Assembly: GCA_030446555.1 (NCBI GenBank)
Contig: JAUJNA010000002.1
Coordinates: 159,637 to 213,202, forward strand
Reading direction: 5' to 3'
Length of the DNA stretch: 53,566 bases
DNA from: Chloroflexota bacterium
Lineage (GTDB): Bacteria > Chloroflexota > Limnocylindria > Limnocylindrales > CSP1-4
Under the pieces are notes generated by a model, which did not search any database, was not told where the DNA came from, and saw only the letters and a program-made list of their open reading frames with translations. Positions 28,610 through 38,497 of this stretch are shown in pieces. Position 1 is the stretch's first letter, and every line of letters begins with the position of its first letter. A program made the translations under genes and the position numbers.

Positions 28610-30292
28610 CTAACCGGCCTCCGTCAGACGCCCCAGACGCTCGGTGAGACGCAGGTTCTCGCGGTAGTCGATGGGCACGTCCACGAGCGCCGGGCCCTCG
28701 ACCGCCAGGGCGCGCATGAGCGTCGGATACAGGTCTGCGCTGGACTCCGGCCGGAAGCCGGCGATGCCGAACGACTCGGCGTAGCGCACCAGGTCGGGAT
28801 TGCCGAACTCCACCGCGAACGGGCGTCCGAACTCGTTGCGCTGCTTCCAGTCGATGAGGCCGTACCCGTCGTCGCGCCAGATGACGACCGTGATGTCGGC
28901 ACCGATGCGCAAGGCCGTCTCGAGCTCCTGGCTGTTCATGAGGAACGCGCCGTCGCCGGTCAACGCGACGACCTTGCGGTGCGGATGGACCAGCTTGGCG
29001 GCGATGGCACCGGGCACGCTGATGCCCATCGCGGCGAACCCGTTGCTGATGATCACGGTGTTCGGCTCATAGGCCTGGTAGAGCCGCGCCATCCAGACCT
29101 TGTGAGCGCCCACGTCGCTGATCACGATGTCCCCGGGTCCCAGCGCGCGCCGCAGGTCGGCGATGGCCTTCTGTGGCTTGATCGGCCAGCCGTCGTCGTG
29201 CTCGTGGGCACCCAGCTCGGCCAGGACGGCTTCGCGCAGGTCGACGTGACGCTCCGCCGTGACCTGGTTGCTGGGCCCGACCGCTTCCAGCAGCCGCTCC
29301 AGCGACCCCGCGATGTCGCCCACCAGCTCCACCTCGGGTGAGTAGCTGGCGTCGATCTCCGCCGGCTGCGTGTCGATGTGCACGATCCGCTTGGTCCTGC
29401 CGGGGTTCCACCGCTCCGGTGCGTACTCGACCGGGTCGTAGCCCACACAGATGACCAGATCGGCGATCTCGAAGCCGGTCAACACGTGGTCCCGCGCCTG
29501 GATACCGACGGCCATCAGCGAGAGGTGGTCGCGATCGTCCATGGCCCCCTTGCCCATGAAGGTGACCGCGACCGGGATGTGCAGGCGCTCGGCGAGCTGC
29601 CGGAGCTGGCCCGAGGCGCGCCGGCGCAGCGCGCCGTTACCGGCCAGGATGAGTGCCTTCTCGGATGCGTCGATGAGCCGGGCGGCGAGGTCGATGGCCT
29701 CGTCAGGCGGCTCCGGGAAGTGGGCCGGCGTGCGCTGGAGCGGTTGGGTCCGCTCGCCCGACTCGGGCGGCATCTGGGCACGATTCTCGGGCAGCTCGAT
29801 GTGCGTAGGCCCGGGCTTCTCCAGCTCCGCGACGCGGAAGGCCTTGCGCACGATCTCCGGGATCGCATCGATGCGCTCGACGCGCGTGTTCCACTTCGTC
29901 ACCGGGCGGAACATGTCCACGATGTCGACGAACTGGTGGGACTCCTTGTGCAGCTTGTCAGAGCCCACCTGCCCGGTCAGCGCCACCATCGGTGCGCGGT
30001 CCAGGTAGGCGTCCGCGATGCCCGTCACGAGGTTCGTGGCTCCCGGTCCCAGCGTGGCCATGGCCACCGCGCAGCGGCCGGTCAGACGACCGTAGACGTC
30101 GGCCATGAAGGCAGCGCCCTGTTCGTGGCGGGTGGTGATGTGCCGGATCGACGGGGTCTCGGCCAGCGCCTCCAGGACATCCATCGTCTCCTCGCCCGGC
30201 ACGCTGAAGACGTACTCGCAGCGCTCGGCCTCGAGGCAATCGACGAGCAGGTCGGCGGCGGTGCGGGGGCGTGGGCGGCGCGTGACGGCCAT
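28610..30292 (-). CDS. Thiamine-diphosphate enzyme, acetolactate synthase large-subunit-like (AlsS-type)
   Basis: 560 aa; CEYVFSVPGEETMDVLEAL, RHEQGAAFMADVYGRLTGR, GPGATNLVTGIADAYLDRAPMVALTGQ, VALTGDGAFLMNSQELETALR, GYGLIDWKQRNEFGR. Confidence 0.88.
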   Translation of the reverse strand: MAVTRRPRPRTAADLLVDCLEAERCEYVFSVPGEETMDVLEALAETPSIRHITTRHEQGAAFMADVYGRLTGRCAVAMATLGPGATNLVTGIADAYLDRAPMVALTGQVGSDKLHKESHQFVDIVDMFRPVTKWNTRVERIDAIPEIVRKAFRVAELEKPGPTHIELPENRAQMPPESGERTQPLQRTPAHFPEPPDEAIDLAARLIDASEKALILAGNGALRRRASGQLRQLAERLHIPVAVTFMGKGAMDDRDHLSLMAVGIQARDHVLTGFEIADLVICVGYDPVEYAPERWNPGRTKRIVHIDTQPAEIDASYSPEVELVGDIAGSLERLLEAVGPSNQVTAERHVDLREAVLAELGAHEHDDGWPIKPQKAIADLRRALGPGDIVISDVGAHKVWMARLYQAYEPNTVIISNGFAAMGISVPGAIAAKLVHPHRKVVALTGDGAFLMNSQELETALRIGADITVVIWRDDGYGLIDWKQRNEFGRPFAVEFGNPDLVRYAESFGIAGFRPESSADLYPTLMRALAVEGPALVDVPIDYRENLRLTERLGRLTEAG

Positions 30293-30547
30293 CCGCGCCA
30301 GTCTATCGACCGCATGGACGGCCGGACGTGCTGAGCGATCGAGCCGGTTCGCACGGCCGAGTCATGGGTGGGCTGGTACGTGCCTATCGCGGTCCGGACC
30401 CAGCCGTTCTTCTCCGGCACCGTGCTCAGCGATCCATCGGTCGAGTCGCTGGACGTGGGTCTTCCGTACTTACCAGCCCGTGCGTGGCTGAGGCGTACGA
30501 ACCAGAGGCTCATGAGGTGCGGTCGCCGGCCGTTAGCATCTCGCACC

Positions 30548-31717
30548 ATGGACGAGACCGCCCCTGCGATCCTCGAGATGGGGGCCCTGCTGCTCGTCGC
30601 CGCCCTGGCCGGCTGGGCGGCCAGAAAGGCGCGGTTGCCGGCGGTCATCGGTTATCTGGCGGTGGGCGTCGCCATCTCCCCGTTCACGCCGGGATACGTC
30701 GCCGACCGGAGCCAGCTCCAGCTCCTGGCCGACGTGGGCGTGGTGATCCTGCTGTTCGAGGTGGGGATCGAGGTGGACCTGGGACGCCTGCGACGCGACC
30801 AGGCCGCGCTCAGCTGGGCCGCTCCCCTGCAGGTCGTCCTCACGACCGTCCTTTCCGGGCTGGCGTTCTTCGGCCTGGGGATCGCGCCGATCGGCGCTGC
30901 TCTCATGGGACTGTGCATCGCGTTCTCGTCCAGCGTGGTGGTCGTCAATATCACCCGCAGCAGGCGTCGGACGACCGATCGCCAGACGGAGCAGGGCATG
31001 CTGGGCTGGAGCGTCCTCCAGGACGTGAGCGCCGTGGCTCTGGCGGCCGTGCTGCTCGCGCTGCTGGGCACCGAGACGCGGCCGATCGAGATCGCCCTCC
31101 CGCTGCTCGTCGGCTTCGGACTGTGTGCCGTCATCGCCGCCTGGCTGTTGCCCCGGATCCTGCTCCTGCTCCGCGCCGAGCATGACCTCTTCCTCATCGT
31201 CTCCGTCGCGAGCGGGCTGGCGTTGGCGGGACTGGGATCCGTGGTCTTCGGCGTGCCCCTGGCGCTCGCCGCCTTCGTCGCCGGTCTGGCCGTCTCCGAA
31301 AGCCCGGACGCAGCCGAGGCACGCCGGCGTCTTCTTCCCTTCCGTGACCTGTTCGCGCTGCTCTTCTTCGTCCTGATGGGCTCGCTCATCGACCCGGCCG
31401 CGCTGGAGGCGGGCCTGGGCTGGCTACTCCTGATCGTGACCCTGGTGGTGGCCACCAAGGTCCTGGTCATCTACGGGCTGGGGCGCCTCGCCCGGCTGCG
31501 GGTGCGGCCTTCGCAACTCGCCATCGGGCTCGGCCAGATCGGTGAGTTCTCGTTCGTGCTCGGCACCGCGGCTCTCGCGGCTGGTGCCATCCCGCCCGAG
31601 CTGTTCGCCGCGCTCCTGGCCGGGGTCATCGTGACGATCGCCTTCTCGGCGGTCGTGGTGCGGCTGGCGGGCGTCACGCCGGAGATCCCGGCCACCATGG
31701 ACACCGCCGCTCCCTGA
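30548..31717 (+). CDS. Cation:proton antiporter (CPA2/Kef-type membrane domain)
   Basis: ATG 30548; VIGYLAVGVAISPFTPGYV, LADVGVVILLFEVGIEVDLGRL, AFSSSVVVV, GLGQIGEFSFVLGTAAL. Confidence 0.9.
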   Translation: MDETAPAILEMGALLLVAALAGWAARKARLPAVIGYLAVGVAISPFTPGYVADRSQLQLLADVGVVILLFEVGIEVDLGRLRRDQAALSWAAPLQVVLTTVLSGLAFFGLGIAPIGAALMGLCIAFSSSVVVVNITRSRRRTTDRQTEQGMLGWSVLQDVSAVALAAVLLALLGTETRPIEIALPLLVGFGLCAVIAAWLLPRILLLLRAEHDLFLIVSVASGLALAGLGSVVFGVPLALAAFVAGLAVSESPDAAEARRRLLPFRDLFALLFFVLMGSLIDPAALEAGLGWLLLIVTLVVATKVLVIYGLGRLARLRVRPSQLAIGLGQIGEFSFVLGTAALAAGAIPPELFAALLAGVIVTIAFSAVVVRLAGVTPEIPATMDTAAP

Positions 31718-31756
31718 AGGTCGATGACCGGCACTGGACGCCGTGGCTTAGCTGCG

Positions 31757-33226
31757 CTAGTCGGTCGGCCTCGGTGCCGGCGGGTCCGGGTGCGCGAGGA
31801 CCATGATGCGCAGCTCGGTCATGTCCTCCATCGCCCAGCGCAGGCCCTCGCGCCCCAGCCCGGAGTCCTTCACGCCGCCGTAGGGCATGTGATCGATGCG
31901 GTAGGTGGGGATGTCGTTGATGATGACGCCGCCGACCTCCAGCTCTTCGAAGGCCTGCCACGCGTGCTCCAGGTCGTTCGTGAAGACGCCCGTCTGGAGC
32001 CCGTAGAAGGAGTCGTTGACCTCTCGCAGCGCGTCGCCGAAGTCGCGGAACGGGAAGGCCACCACGACCGGTGCGAACGCCTCGTTGGAGCAGACCTGGG
32101 CATCGCGCGGCGTGTCCACCAGGACGGTCGGTGGGAAGAAGGCACCATGGGCGCTCCCCCCGAGTAGCAGCCGGCCACCCATCTCGATCGCCTCGCGCAC
32201 CCATCCGTCGGTCCGTTGCGCCTGTGCCTCGTCGACCATGGGACCCAGCTGGGTCTCCGGGTCGAGCGGGTCGCCCACCGTGAGCTCACGGGCGGCCGCC
32301 ACGAATCGGTCCAGGAACGCCCGGAAGATCGACTCGTGGATGAACATCCGCTGGACGCTGATGCAGGTCTGCCCAGCGTAGGTGAAGCTGCCCACGACCG
32401 AGCGCTTGACGGCCCACTCGAGGTCCGCGCCTTGATCCACGATCACGCCGGCGTTGCCGCCCAGCTCGAGGACCACCCGCTTCTTGCCGGCGCGCTCCTT
32501 CATCCGCCAGCCGACCGAGGGAGAGCCGGTGAACGTCAGCAGCTTGAACCGCTCGTCCGAGACCATCGTGTCGCCCAGCTGGCGGGTCATGGGCAGGATG
32601 CTGACCGAGCCCTCGACCGGCCGTGCCTCCTCGATGATCCGTGCCACCGTCAGCAGGGTGAGCGGATCCTTGGACGGCGGCTTCAGCACGATGGAGCACC
32701 CGGCCGCGATGGCCGGTGCGAGCTTGTGCGCGGCGAGATTGAGCGGGAAGTTGAAGGGGCTGATGGCGGCGATGGGTCCCACCGGGAAGCGACGCGTGAT
32801 GCCGTATCGGCCGCGTGACGAGGGCATGAGATCGAGCGGGATCGATTCACCGACCATGCGCTCCGCCTCCTCCGTCCCCAGCCGGAAGGTCAGGACGGCC
32901 CGATCCACCTCCACGAGCGCGTCGCGGATGGGCTTGCCGGCTTCGGTGGCGATGAGCCGTCCGAGCTCCTCGCGCCGTGCCCGGATGCCTTCGCTGACCT
33001 CGCGCAGGATCCGACCCCGTTCGTAGGCCGGAAGGCGGCGCGTCTCCTGGAACGCCGCGACGGCCGACGTGACGGCTTCCTCGTACTGCGCCGGCGTCGC
33101 GTTGTAGGTGGCGCCAGCCGGCTCGTTGGGGCGTGCAGGGTTACTGATCTCGAGCACGTCGGGCGACTCGACCCACCGTCCCGCGAGGAAGATGGGATGC
33201 GGTCTGGTGCCGGCGACGGTGGCCAT
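31757..33226 (-). CDS. Aldehyde dehydrogenase family protein
   Basis: ATG 33226; PVGPIAAISPFNFPLNLAAHKLAPAIAAGCSIVLKPPSKDPL, VLELGGNAGVIVDQGADLEWA, SFTYAGQTCISVQRMFIHESI. Confidence 0.93.
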   Translation of the reverse strand: MATVAGTRPHPIFLAGRWVESPDVLEISNPARPNEPAGATYNATPAQYEEAVTSAVAAFQETRRLPAYERGRILREVSEGIRARREELGRLIATEAGKPIRDALVEVDRAVLTFRLGTEEAERMVGESIPLDLMPSSRGRYGITRRFPVGPIAAISPFNFPLNLAAHKLAPAIAAGCSIVLKPPSKDPLTLLTVARIIEEARPVEGSVSILPMTRQLGDTMVSDERFKLLTFTGSPSVGWRMKERAGKKRVVLELGGNAGVIVDQGADLEWAVKRSVVGSFTYAGQTCISVQRMFIHESIFRAFLDRFVAAARELTVGDPLDPETQLGPMVDEAQAQRTDGWVREAIEMGGRLLLGGSAHGAFFPPTVLVDTPRDAQVCSNEAFAPVVVAFPFRDFGDALREVNDSFYGLQTGVFTNDLEHAWQAFEELEVGGVIINDIPTYRIDHMPYGGVKDSGLGREGLRWAMEDMTELRIMVLAHPDPPAPRPTD

Positions 33227-33284
33227 GAGCCGATCGTACACCCGCTCGCTCGACGGCTCGCCACGCCGCTAGACTCGCTGAGCC

Positions 33285-34262
33285 ATGGCTCGCCGACTGC
33301 GCTTCCGGACCGTCGACGTCTTCACCGATCGGCCGCTCAGCGGGAACCCGCTGGCAGTCTTCCCCGACGCCGAGCCACTGTCCGATGACGAGATGCAGGC
33401 CATCGCCCGAGAGATGAACCTCTCCGAGACGAGCTTCGTGCTGCCGCCCACCGAGGCCGGGCGCGCAGCCGGCGCCGACTACCGTGCCCGCTTCTTCACG
33501 CCGGGCACCGAGCTTCCATTCGCCGGGCACCCCTCCCTGGGCACCGCGTTCGTGCTCGCGCAGGAGGGTCGCTTCGAGCTTGCGGATGATCACCTGGACG
33601 TCCGCCAGGAGCTTGCCGTGGGCGTCCTGCCCATCCGACTCGACCTCCATGGCGACCCACCGGTGATCACCACCGTGACCATGACGCAGGCCGTTCCGGA
33701 GCTGGTCCACGAGCTCGAGGAGGAGGAGATCGACGAGCTCTGCGAAGCACTGGAGGTCGACCGGGACGCGCTCGGGTGGCTGGATCCGGCCGGCCGAGCG
33801 GCGAGGGCACGCCCGGCCGTCATATCGACCGGCCTGGCACATCTGATCGTGCCCTTCCGCGAGCGTGATGTCATGGACGAGGTGGACCGGGAGCGGTCGG
33901 ACGACGAGCTGGGCGGCATCCTGGGCGAGCTGGGAGCGGTCGCGGCCGCCCTGGTCGCTCCCGGCGGCTCGGGTGGCGTGCCTGACGCCGAAGGGTCGGT
34001 CCGGCTGCTGGAGAGCGCCGCGCTCCGCATCGAGGTCGACCCCGCCACGGGATCCGCGGCGGGACCGATCGCCGTCCTGCTGGGCCAGGCGCTGGGTGTC
34101 CGTGGCGCCACCTACCGCATCGTGCTGGAGCAGGGAACGGAGATCCAGCGTCCCTCGCGGATGGTCGCCGAAGCGGACTTCTCGCGCGACGGCGCCCCGC
34201 GCACGGTCCGGGTCGCGGGGACGGTCGTCCCGGTCATCGAGGGTCGGCTGGCGTTGCCGTGA
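33285..34262 (+). CDS. PhzF family isomerase/epimerase
   Basis: 325 aa; FRTVDVFTDRPLSGNPLAVFPDAEPLSDDEMQAIAREMNLSETSFVLPP, RFFTPGTELPFAGHPSLGTAFVL. Confidence 0.93.
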   Translation: MARRLRFRTVDVFTDRPLSGNPLAVFPDAEPLSDDEMQAIAREMNLSETSFVLPPTEAGRAAGADYRARFFTPGTELPFAGHPSLGTAFVLAQEGRFELADDHLDVRQELAVGVLPIRLDLHGDPPVITTVTMTQAVPELVHELEEEEIDELCEALEVDRDALGWLDPAGRAARARPAVISTGLAHLIVPFRERDVMDEVDRERSDDELGGILGELGAVAAALVAPGGSGGVPDAEGSVRLLESAALRIEVDPATGSAAGPIAVLLGQALGVRGATYRIVLEQGTEIQRPSRMVAEADFSRDGAPRTVRVAGTVVPVIEGRLALP

Positions 34263-34322
34263 GCCGTCGGAGGGCGGCTGGTAGGCTGCCTCGCGCAGCC
34301 CAGCGCTCACCGAGGAGATGCC

Positions 34323-34826
34323 GTGAAGTCCTACTCGAGCCCGCCCGCCATGTCGCTCGACCCCTCCAAGCGCTACACCGCGACGATCGAGACGTCCGCC
34401 GGGACCATGTCCGCGGAGCTCTTCGTGGGCGATGCGCCGAGGACCGTCAACAACTTCGTGTTCCTGGCGCGCGACGGCTTCTACGAGGGCGTCATCTTCC
34501 ACCGAGTGATCCCGGGTTTCATGATCCAGGGCGGTGACCCGACCGGCAAGGGCACCGGCGGGCCGGGCTACCGGTTCGACGACGAGCCAGTGAAGCGGCG
34601 CTACACACGCGGCACGCTGGCCATGGCCAACGCCGGGCGGAACACGAACGGCAGCCAGTTCTTCGTCATGCACTCCGATTACGCGCTACCGCCGAACTAC
34701 ACCATCTTCGGCAAGCTGACCTCGGGCGAGGAGGTCGTGGACGCCATCGCCACCGCACCGACCGGAGCGCAGGATCGCCCGCGCGATCCGGTGCGCATCG
34801 AACGCGTCACCATCGAGGAGGCATGA
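34323..34826 (+). CDS. Cyclophilin-type peptidyl-prolyl cis-trans isomerase
   Basis: 167 aa; APRTVNNFVFLARDGFYEGVIFHRVIPGFMIQGGDPTGKGTGGPGYRF, GSQFFVMHSDY; SD GAGGAG upstream. Confidence 0.95.
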   Translation: MKSYSSPPAMSLDPSKRYTATIETSAGTMSAELFVGDAPRTVNNFVFLARDGFYEGVIFHRVIPGFMIQGGDPTGKGTGGPGYRFDDEPVKRRYTRGTLAMANAGRNTNGSQFFVMHSDYALPPNYTIFGKLTSGEEVVDAIATAPTGAQDRPRDPVRIERVTIEEA

Positions 34827-35716
34827 TCGGGACCCGCCGCGTCGAGCTCGGCTTCAAGTCGTCACCCCAGGCGGTCGACTGGCCGACCATCGAGCGGCTC
34901 TGGGCGCTCGCCGGCTCGCTCGATGTCTACGACTCGGCGTGGCTCAACGACCACCTGACCGACCAGTCGCACGATCGCGGCGGCGCCTCGTTCGAACCGA
35001 TGACCCTGCTCGCAGCACTTGCGCGGCACGTGCCGCGGCTGCGGGTGGGCCACCTGGTGCTCGCCAACACCTTCCGCCACCCAGCGGTGCTGGCCAAGGA
35101 GGCGACCGTGCTCGACCATGTGACGGGCGGCCGGTTCATCCTGGGTCTCGGCGCGGGCTGGCATGAAGGGGAGCACCGCTCGTTGGGCATCGAGCTGCCG
35201 CCCATCGGCCGGCGCATCGACCGCTTCGAGTCAGCGGTGCGCATCGTCAAGGCGCTGTTCTCGGAGGAAGCGGCCCACGAGCCCGGCGTGACACTCGACG
35301 CGCCGCCATGGCGGCTCGAGGGCGCCACCAACCTTCCGCGGCCGGTCCAGCCGGGCGGCCCGCCTCTCTGGCTGGGCGGCCAGCGGCCGCGCGGTCTGCG
35401 CATCGCGGCGCGTCATGCCGATGGCTGGAACTTCACCGGTAACCTGGGCAGCCTCGACGAGTTCCGCGAGCGGCGCGACGTGCTCCTCCGGGCGTGCGAC
35501 GAGCTGGGTCGCGATGCCGCCACGCTGACCATCTCGGTCCAGCTGCCGGGTGGCGCCGATGCCGCGGAGCGGCGCGCCACCGTGGCGAAGGCGCTGGAGT
35601 ACGTGCGGGAGGGTGCCCAGCACCTGATCCTGGTGTCGCCCGCAGCCCGGGGGGCGGACGGCCTCCAGGCCTTGACCGACGAGGTGGTCTTCCCGCTGCG
35701 AGAGGCGCTGGGCTAG
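34823..35716 (+). CDS. LLM class flavin-dependent (luciferase-like) oxidoreductase
   Basis: 297 aa; ARHVPRLRVGHLVLANTFRHPAVLAKEATVLDHVTGGRFILGLGAGWHEGEHRSLGI. Confidence 0.92.
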   Translation: MIGTRRVELGFKSSPQAVDWPTIERLWALAGSLDVYDSAWLNDHLTDQSHDRGGASFEPMTLLAALARHVPRLRVGHLVLANTFRHPAVLAKEATVLDHVTGGRFILGLGAGWHEGEHRSLGIELPPIGRRIDRFESAVRIVKALFSEEAAHEPGVTLDAPPWRLEGATNLPRPVQPGGPPLWLGGQRPRGLRIAARHADGWNFTGNLGSLDEFRERRDVLLRACDELGRDAATLTISVQLPGGADAAERRATVAKALEYVREGAQHLILVSPAARGADGLQALTDEVVFPLREALG

Positions 35717-35730
35717 GTCGTGCGTCGGCG

Positions 35731-36432
35731 TCAGGCCCGGTCGGCACCGCCGAGGATGGTGCGGCCCCCGTCGACGCGCAGGACGGCACCCGTCACGTAG
35801 CTCGCGCCCGGTCCGAGCAGGAACTCGATCGTGGCAGCCACCTCGTCGGCCGTCCCCATCCGACCGAGCGGCACGTCGGGACGTCGGTCGGGGGGGAACC
35901 GCGGCGGATCGAACGGCGTATCGATGGCGCCGGGCTCCACGAGGTTGACCCGTACGCCGGATGGAGCTGCCACCAACGCCATCGAGCGCACGAGGCCTGC
36001 CAGGCCGGCCTTGGCCGCCGCGTACGCCGGTGAGCGCGACGAGCCTTCGGCCGACCCGACGATGCTGCCGACGATGACGGCGGCGCCATCTGCGGCAGCG
36101 AGCGCGGGCAGCGCGAGGCGAAGCGCCTCGAACGGCCCGCCCAGGTCGACCCGCATGATCTCGTCCCACCCCGCTCGGTCGTGCCACTCGCCTCGCGGCG
36201 GCAGGCCGGCCGAGCAGACGAGCCCGTGCAACCCACCGGTCGCCCGTGACACGGCGTCGAGGAGCACGGCCGGATCGGCCGCGTCGCCGTGCACCTGTTC
36301 CGCACGATCGGGCATCCCCGCTGCGAGGTCGATGCCCACGACGTGCCACCCTGCTGCGATCAGCCGCTCGGCGACCGCTCGCCCGATCCCCGATGCCGCG
36401 CCGGTGACGAGCGCATGGGGCGCCCCGTGCAC
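35731..36432 (-). CDS. SDR family oxidoreductase
   Basis: GTG 36432; HALVTGAASGIGRAVAERLIAAGWHVVGIDLA, AYAAAKAGLAGLVRSMAL, GAVLRVDGGRTILGG. Confidence 0.92.
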   Translation of the reverse strand: MHGAPHALVTGAASGIGRAVAERLIAAGWHVVGIDLAAGMPDRAEQVHGDAADPAVLLDAVSRATGGLHGLVCSAGLPPRGEWHDRAGWDEIMRVDLGGPFEALRLALPALAAADGAAVIVGSIVGSAEGSSRSPAYAAAKAGLAGLVRSMALVAAPSGVRVNLVEPGAIDTPFDPPRFPPDRRPDVPLGRMGTADEVAATIEFLLGPGASYVTGAVLRVDGGRTILGGADRA

Positions 36433-36440
36433 GTCGCGCC

Positions 36441-36869
36441 TCACCTCCCTCGACGCTCCACCAGGAGGTCGATCGCGTCGAGATAGCCGGGCCATCCGCG
36501 GCCGATGACTTGCCCGATGACGACCTGCTCGAGCACCAGCTGCCGGCGCCACGGCTCACGCGCACGCACGTCGCTGAGATGGACCTCCACGGCGGGCCGC
36601 TCGACGCCGGCGATCGCGTCGGCAAGTGCGTGGCTGGTGTGTCCCAGGGCGCCCGGGTTGATGACCACGGCGTCGAAGTCAAGGGCCTCGAGACGGTCGA
36701 TCAGCGCCCCCTCGTGGTTCGACTGGAAGTCGGCGAGCTCACAGTCGCGCGCCGCCGCGTGGGCGCGGGCCCGCTCGACCACCTCGGCCAGCGTCGTCCG
36801 ACCGTAGATCTCCGGCTGGCGAACGCCGAGCCGGCCCAGGTTGGGGCCGTTGAGCAGGAGGATCCTCAC
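36441..36869 (-). CDS. aroQ: Type II 3-dehydroquinate dehydratase
   Basis: 142 aa; MRILLLNGPNLGRLGVRQPEIYGRTTLAEV, FQSNHEGALIDRLE, VINPGALGHTSHALADAI. Confidence 0.96.
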   Translation of the reverse strand: MRILLLNGPNLGRLGVRQPEIYGRTTLAEVVERARAHAAARDCELADFQSNHEGALIDRLEALDFDAVVINPGALGHTSHALADAIAGVERPAVEVHLSDVRAREPWRRQLVLEQVVIGQVIGRGWPGYLDAIDLLVERRGR

Positions 36870-38497
36870 GGCGCGGAGATCGTGGCCATCGCGTGGGCGA
36901 GCTCGGTCTCGCTGACATCGTCGACCTCCGTGACGCGCCCGACCGCCATCGGCAGGATCCAGCGGAGCCGCCCGCGGTCGCGCTTCTTGTCGCTCCCGAG
37001 CGCGGACCGGACGACGGCGGGATCGAAGCGCGCGTGGAGCGAGAAGCCGAGCCGCGCCAGCACGTCGTCGATGCGCGCCGCGAGACCGGGCTCCGCGCCG
37101 CGACCTTCGGCCATCGCTGCGACCGCGCGGAGTCCGAGCGCGACGGCTGCTCCATGCGGCATCGAGTAGCCGCTGGCCACCTCGAGCGCATGGCCCAGCG
37201 TGTGGCCCAGGTTGAGCGTCCGCCGTTCGCCGTGGTCGAAGGGATCGCGCTCCACGATGGCCAGCTTCGACCGCGCCGCTCGTTCCGTGATCGCGTAGCG
37301 GACACCTTCATCCTCGCCGGACAGCGCCGCGAGGCCCTGCCGTTCGACGAGCTCCCAGAGCACCGCGTCGCCGATGAGTCCGGCCTTCAGGCACTCGGCG
37401 ATGCCGTCCCGACGGCGTGCGAGTGGCAGCGCCCGGATGTGCTCGATGTCGGCGATGACGCTCCATGCCGGCCAGAACGCCCCAGCCGCGTTCTTCGCGC
37501 TCGCGAGGTCGACGGCGACCTTGCCTCCGAGCGCGGAATCGGCCTGCGCCAGCCAGGTGGTGGGCAGGTGGACGAGCGGGATGCCGCGCAGGTAGAGCGA
37601 CGCCGCGACCCCGGCCAGGTCACCCACCGTCCCGCCCCCGACGGCGACCAGCGGATCGCCCCGTTCGACGCCCGCAGCTCGCAGCCACTCGAGCACGCGC
37701 TCCACGCCGCGCATGCGCTTGGCGCGCTCTCCGCCGGTCACCATCAGCCGGCGTCCATCGGGGAGCGCCGCATCGAGTGCCGGCAGCGCCCGGACTATGC
37801 GTCGGTCCGCCACGATCGCGGGCACGCGGCCCGGGAAGGCCTCGTGGAGCATCCGGCTCAACGCTGTGGCGTCGAGGCCGCGGCCGAGGACGACGCGACC
37901 CTCCGCGGGGCCGATCGGGTGGCGGCGCGTGACGAGCGCGTCGAACATCGCGCGCCACGTCGAACGCCCCGAATGGGATCGCGGATCGATGCCCGCCAGG
38001 ACGGCGTCGGCGACGCGCTCCGCCGGACCCGAGCCATCCACGACGAGGTCGGCGGCACGGTAGAACGGCGCGCGCTCCACCGCCTTGGCCTCGAGGACCC
38101 GAGCGGTATCGACGCGGTACATCGGACGCGGGATGAGGTCCGCGGCCAGGCGGTCCACCAGGTCGCGCGGCTGGACGGCGAGGTGGACGAGGACGCCGCG
38201 TGCCGTCAGATCCCACCGGTTGAGGGGGTCGATCACGGTCCCGCCACCCGTCGCGATGATCGCCTCGGGCGGGGCGTCGAGCGTGGCCACGGCGTCGCGC
38301 TCCACGGCGCGGAACGCAGCCTCGCCGCCGCGCTCGGTGTGCTCCGCGGCGCTGGCACCGGTCCGCTCCTGGACCCGCTCGTCGAGATCCACGAACGGGC
38401 GACCGAGGCGCTGCGCCAGGCAGCGTCCGACGCTGGTCTTGCCGCTCCCGGGCAGCCCGACGAGGACGATCCCGCTGCCGCTGATGGCGTCAGACAT
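36866..38497 (-). CDS. Shikimate kinase / 3-dehydroquinate synthase fusion (AroK-AroB)
   Basis: ATG 38497; N-term GIVLVGLPGSGKTSVGRCLAQRLGRPFVDLDE (shikimate kinase), C-term VAVGGGTVGDLAGVAASLYLRGIPLVHLPTTWLAQADSALGGKVAVDL...LNLGHTLGHALE (DHQ synthase). Confidence 0.95.
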   Translation of the reverse strand: MSDAISGSGIVLVGLPGSGKTSVGRCLAQRLGRPFVDLDERVQERTGASAAEHTERGGEAAFRAVERDAVATLDAPPEAIIATGGGTVIDPLNRWDLTARGVLVHLAVQPRDLVDRLAADLIPRPMYRVDTARVLEAKAVERAPFYRAADLVVDGSGPAERVADAVLAGIDPRSHSGRSTWRAMFDALVTRRHPIGPAEGRVVLGRGLDATALSRMLHEAFPGRVPAIVADRRIVRALPALDAALPDGRRLMVTGGERAKRMRGVERVLEWLRAAGVERGDPLVAVGGGTVGDLAGVAASLYLRGIPLVHLPTTWLAQADSALGGKVAVDLASAKNAAGAFWPAWSVIADIEHIRALPLARRRDGIAECLKAGLIGDAVLWELVERQGLAALSGEDEGVRYAITERAARSKLAIVERDPFDHGERRTLNLGHTLGHALEVASGYSMPHGAAVALGLRAVAAMAEGRGAEPGLAARIDDVLARLGFSLHARFDPAVVRSALGSDKKRDRGRLRWILPMAVGRVTEVDDVSETELAHAMATISAP

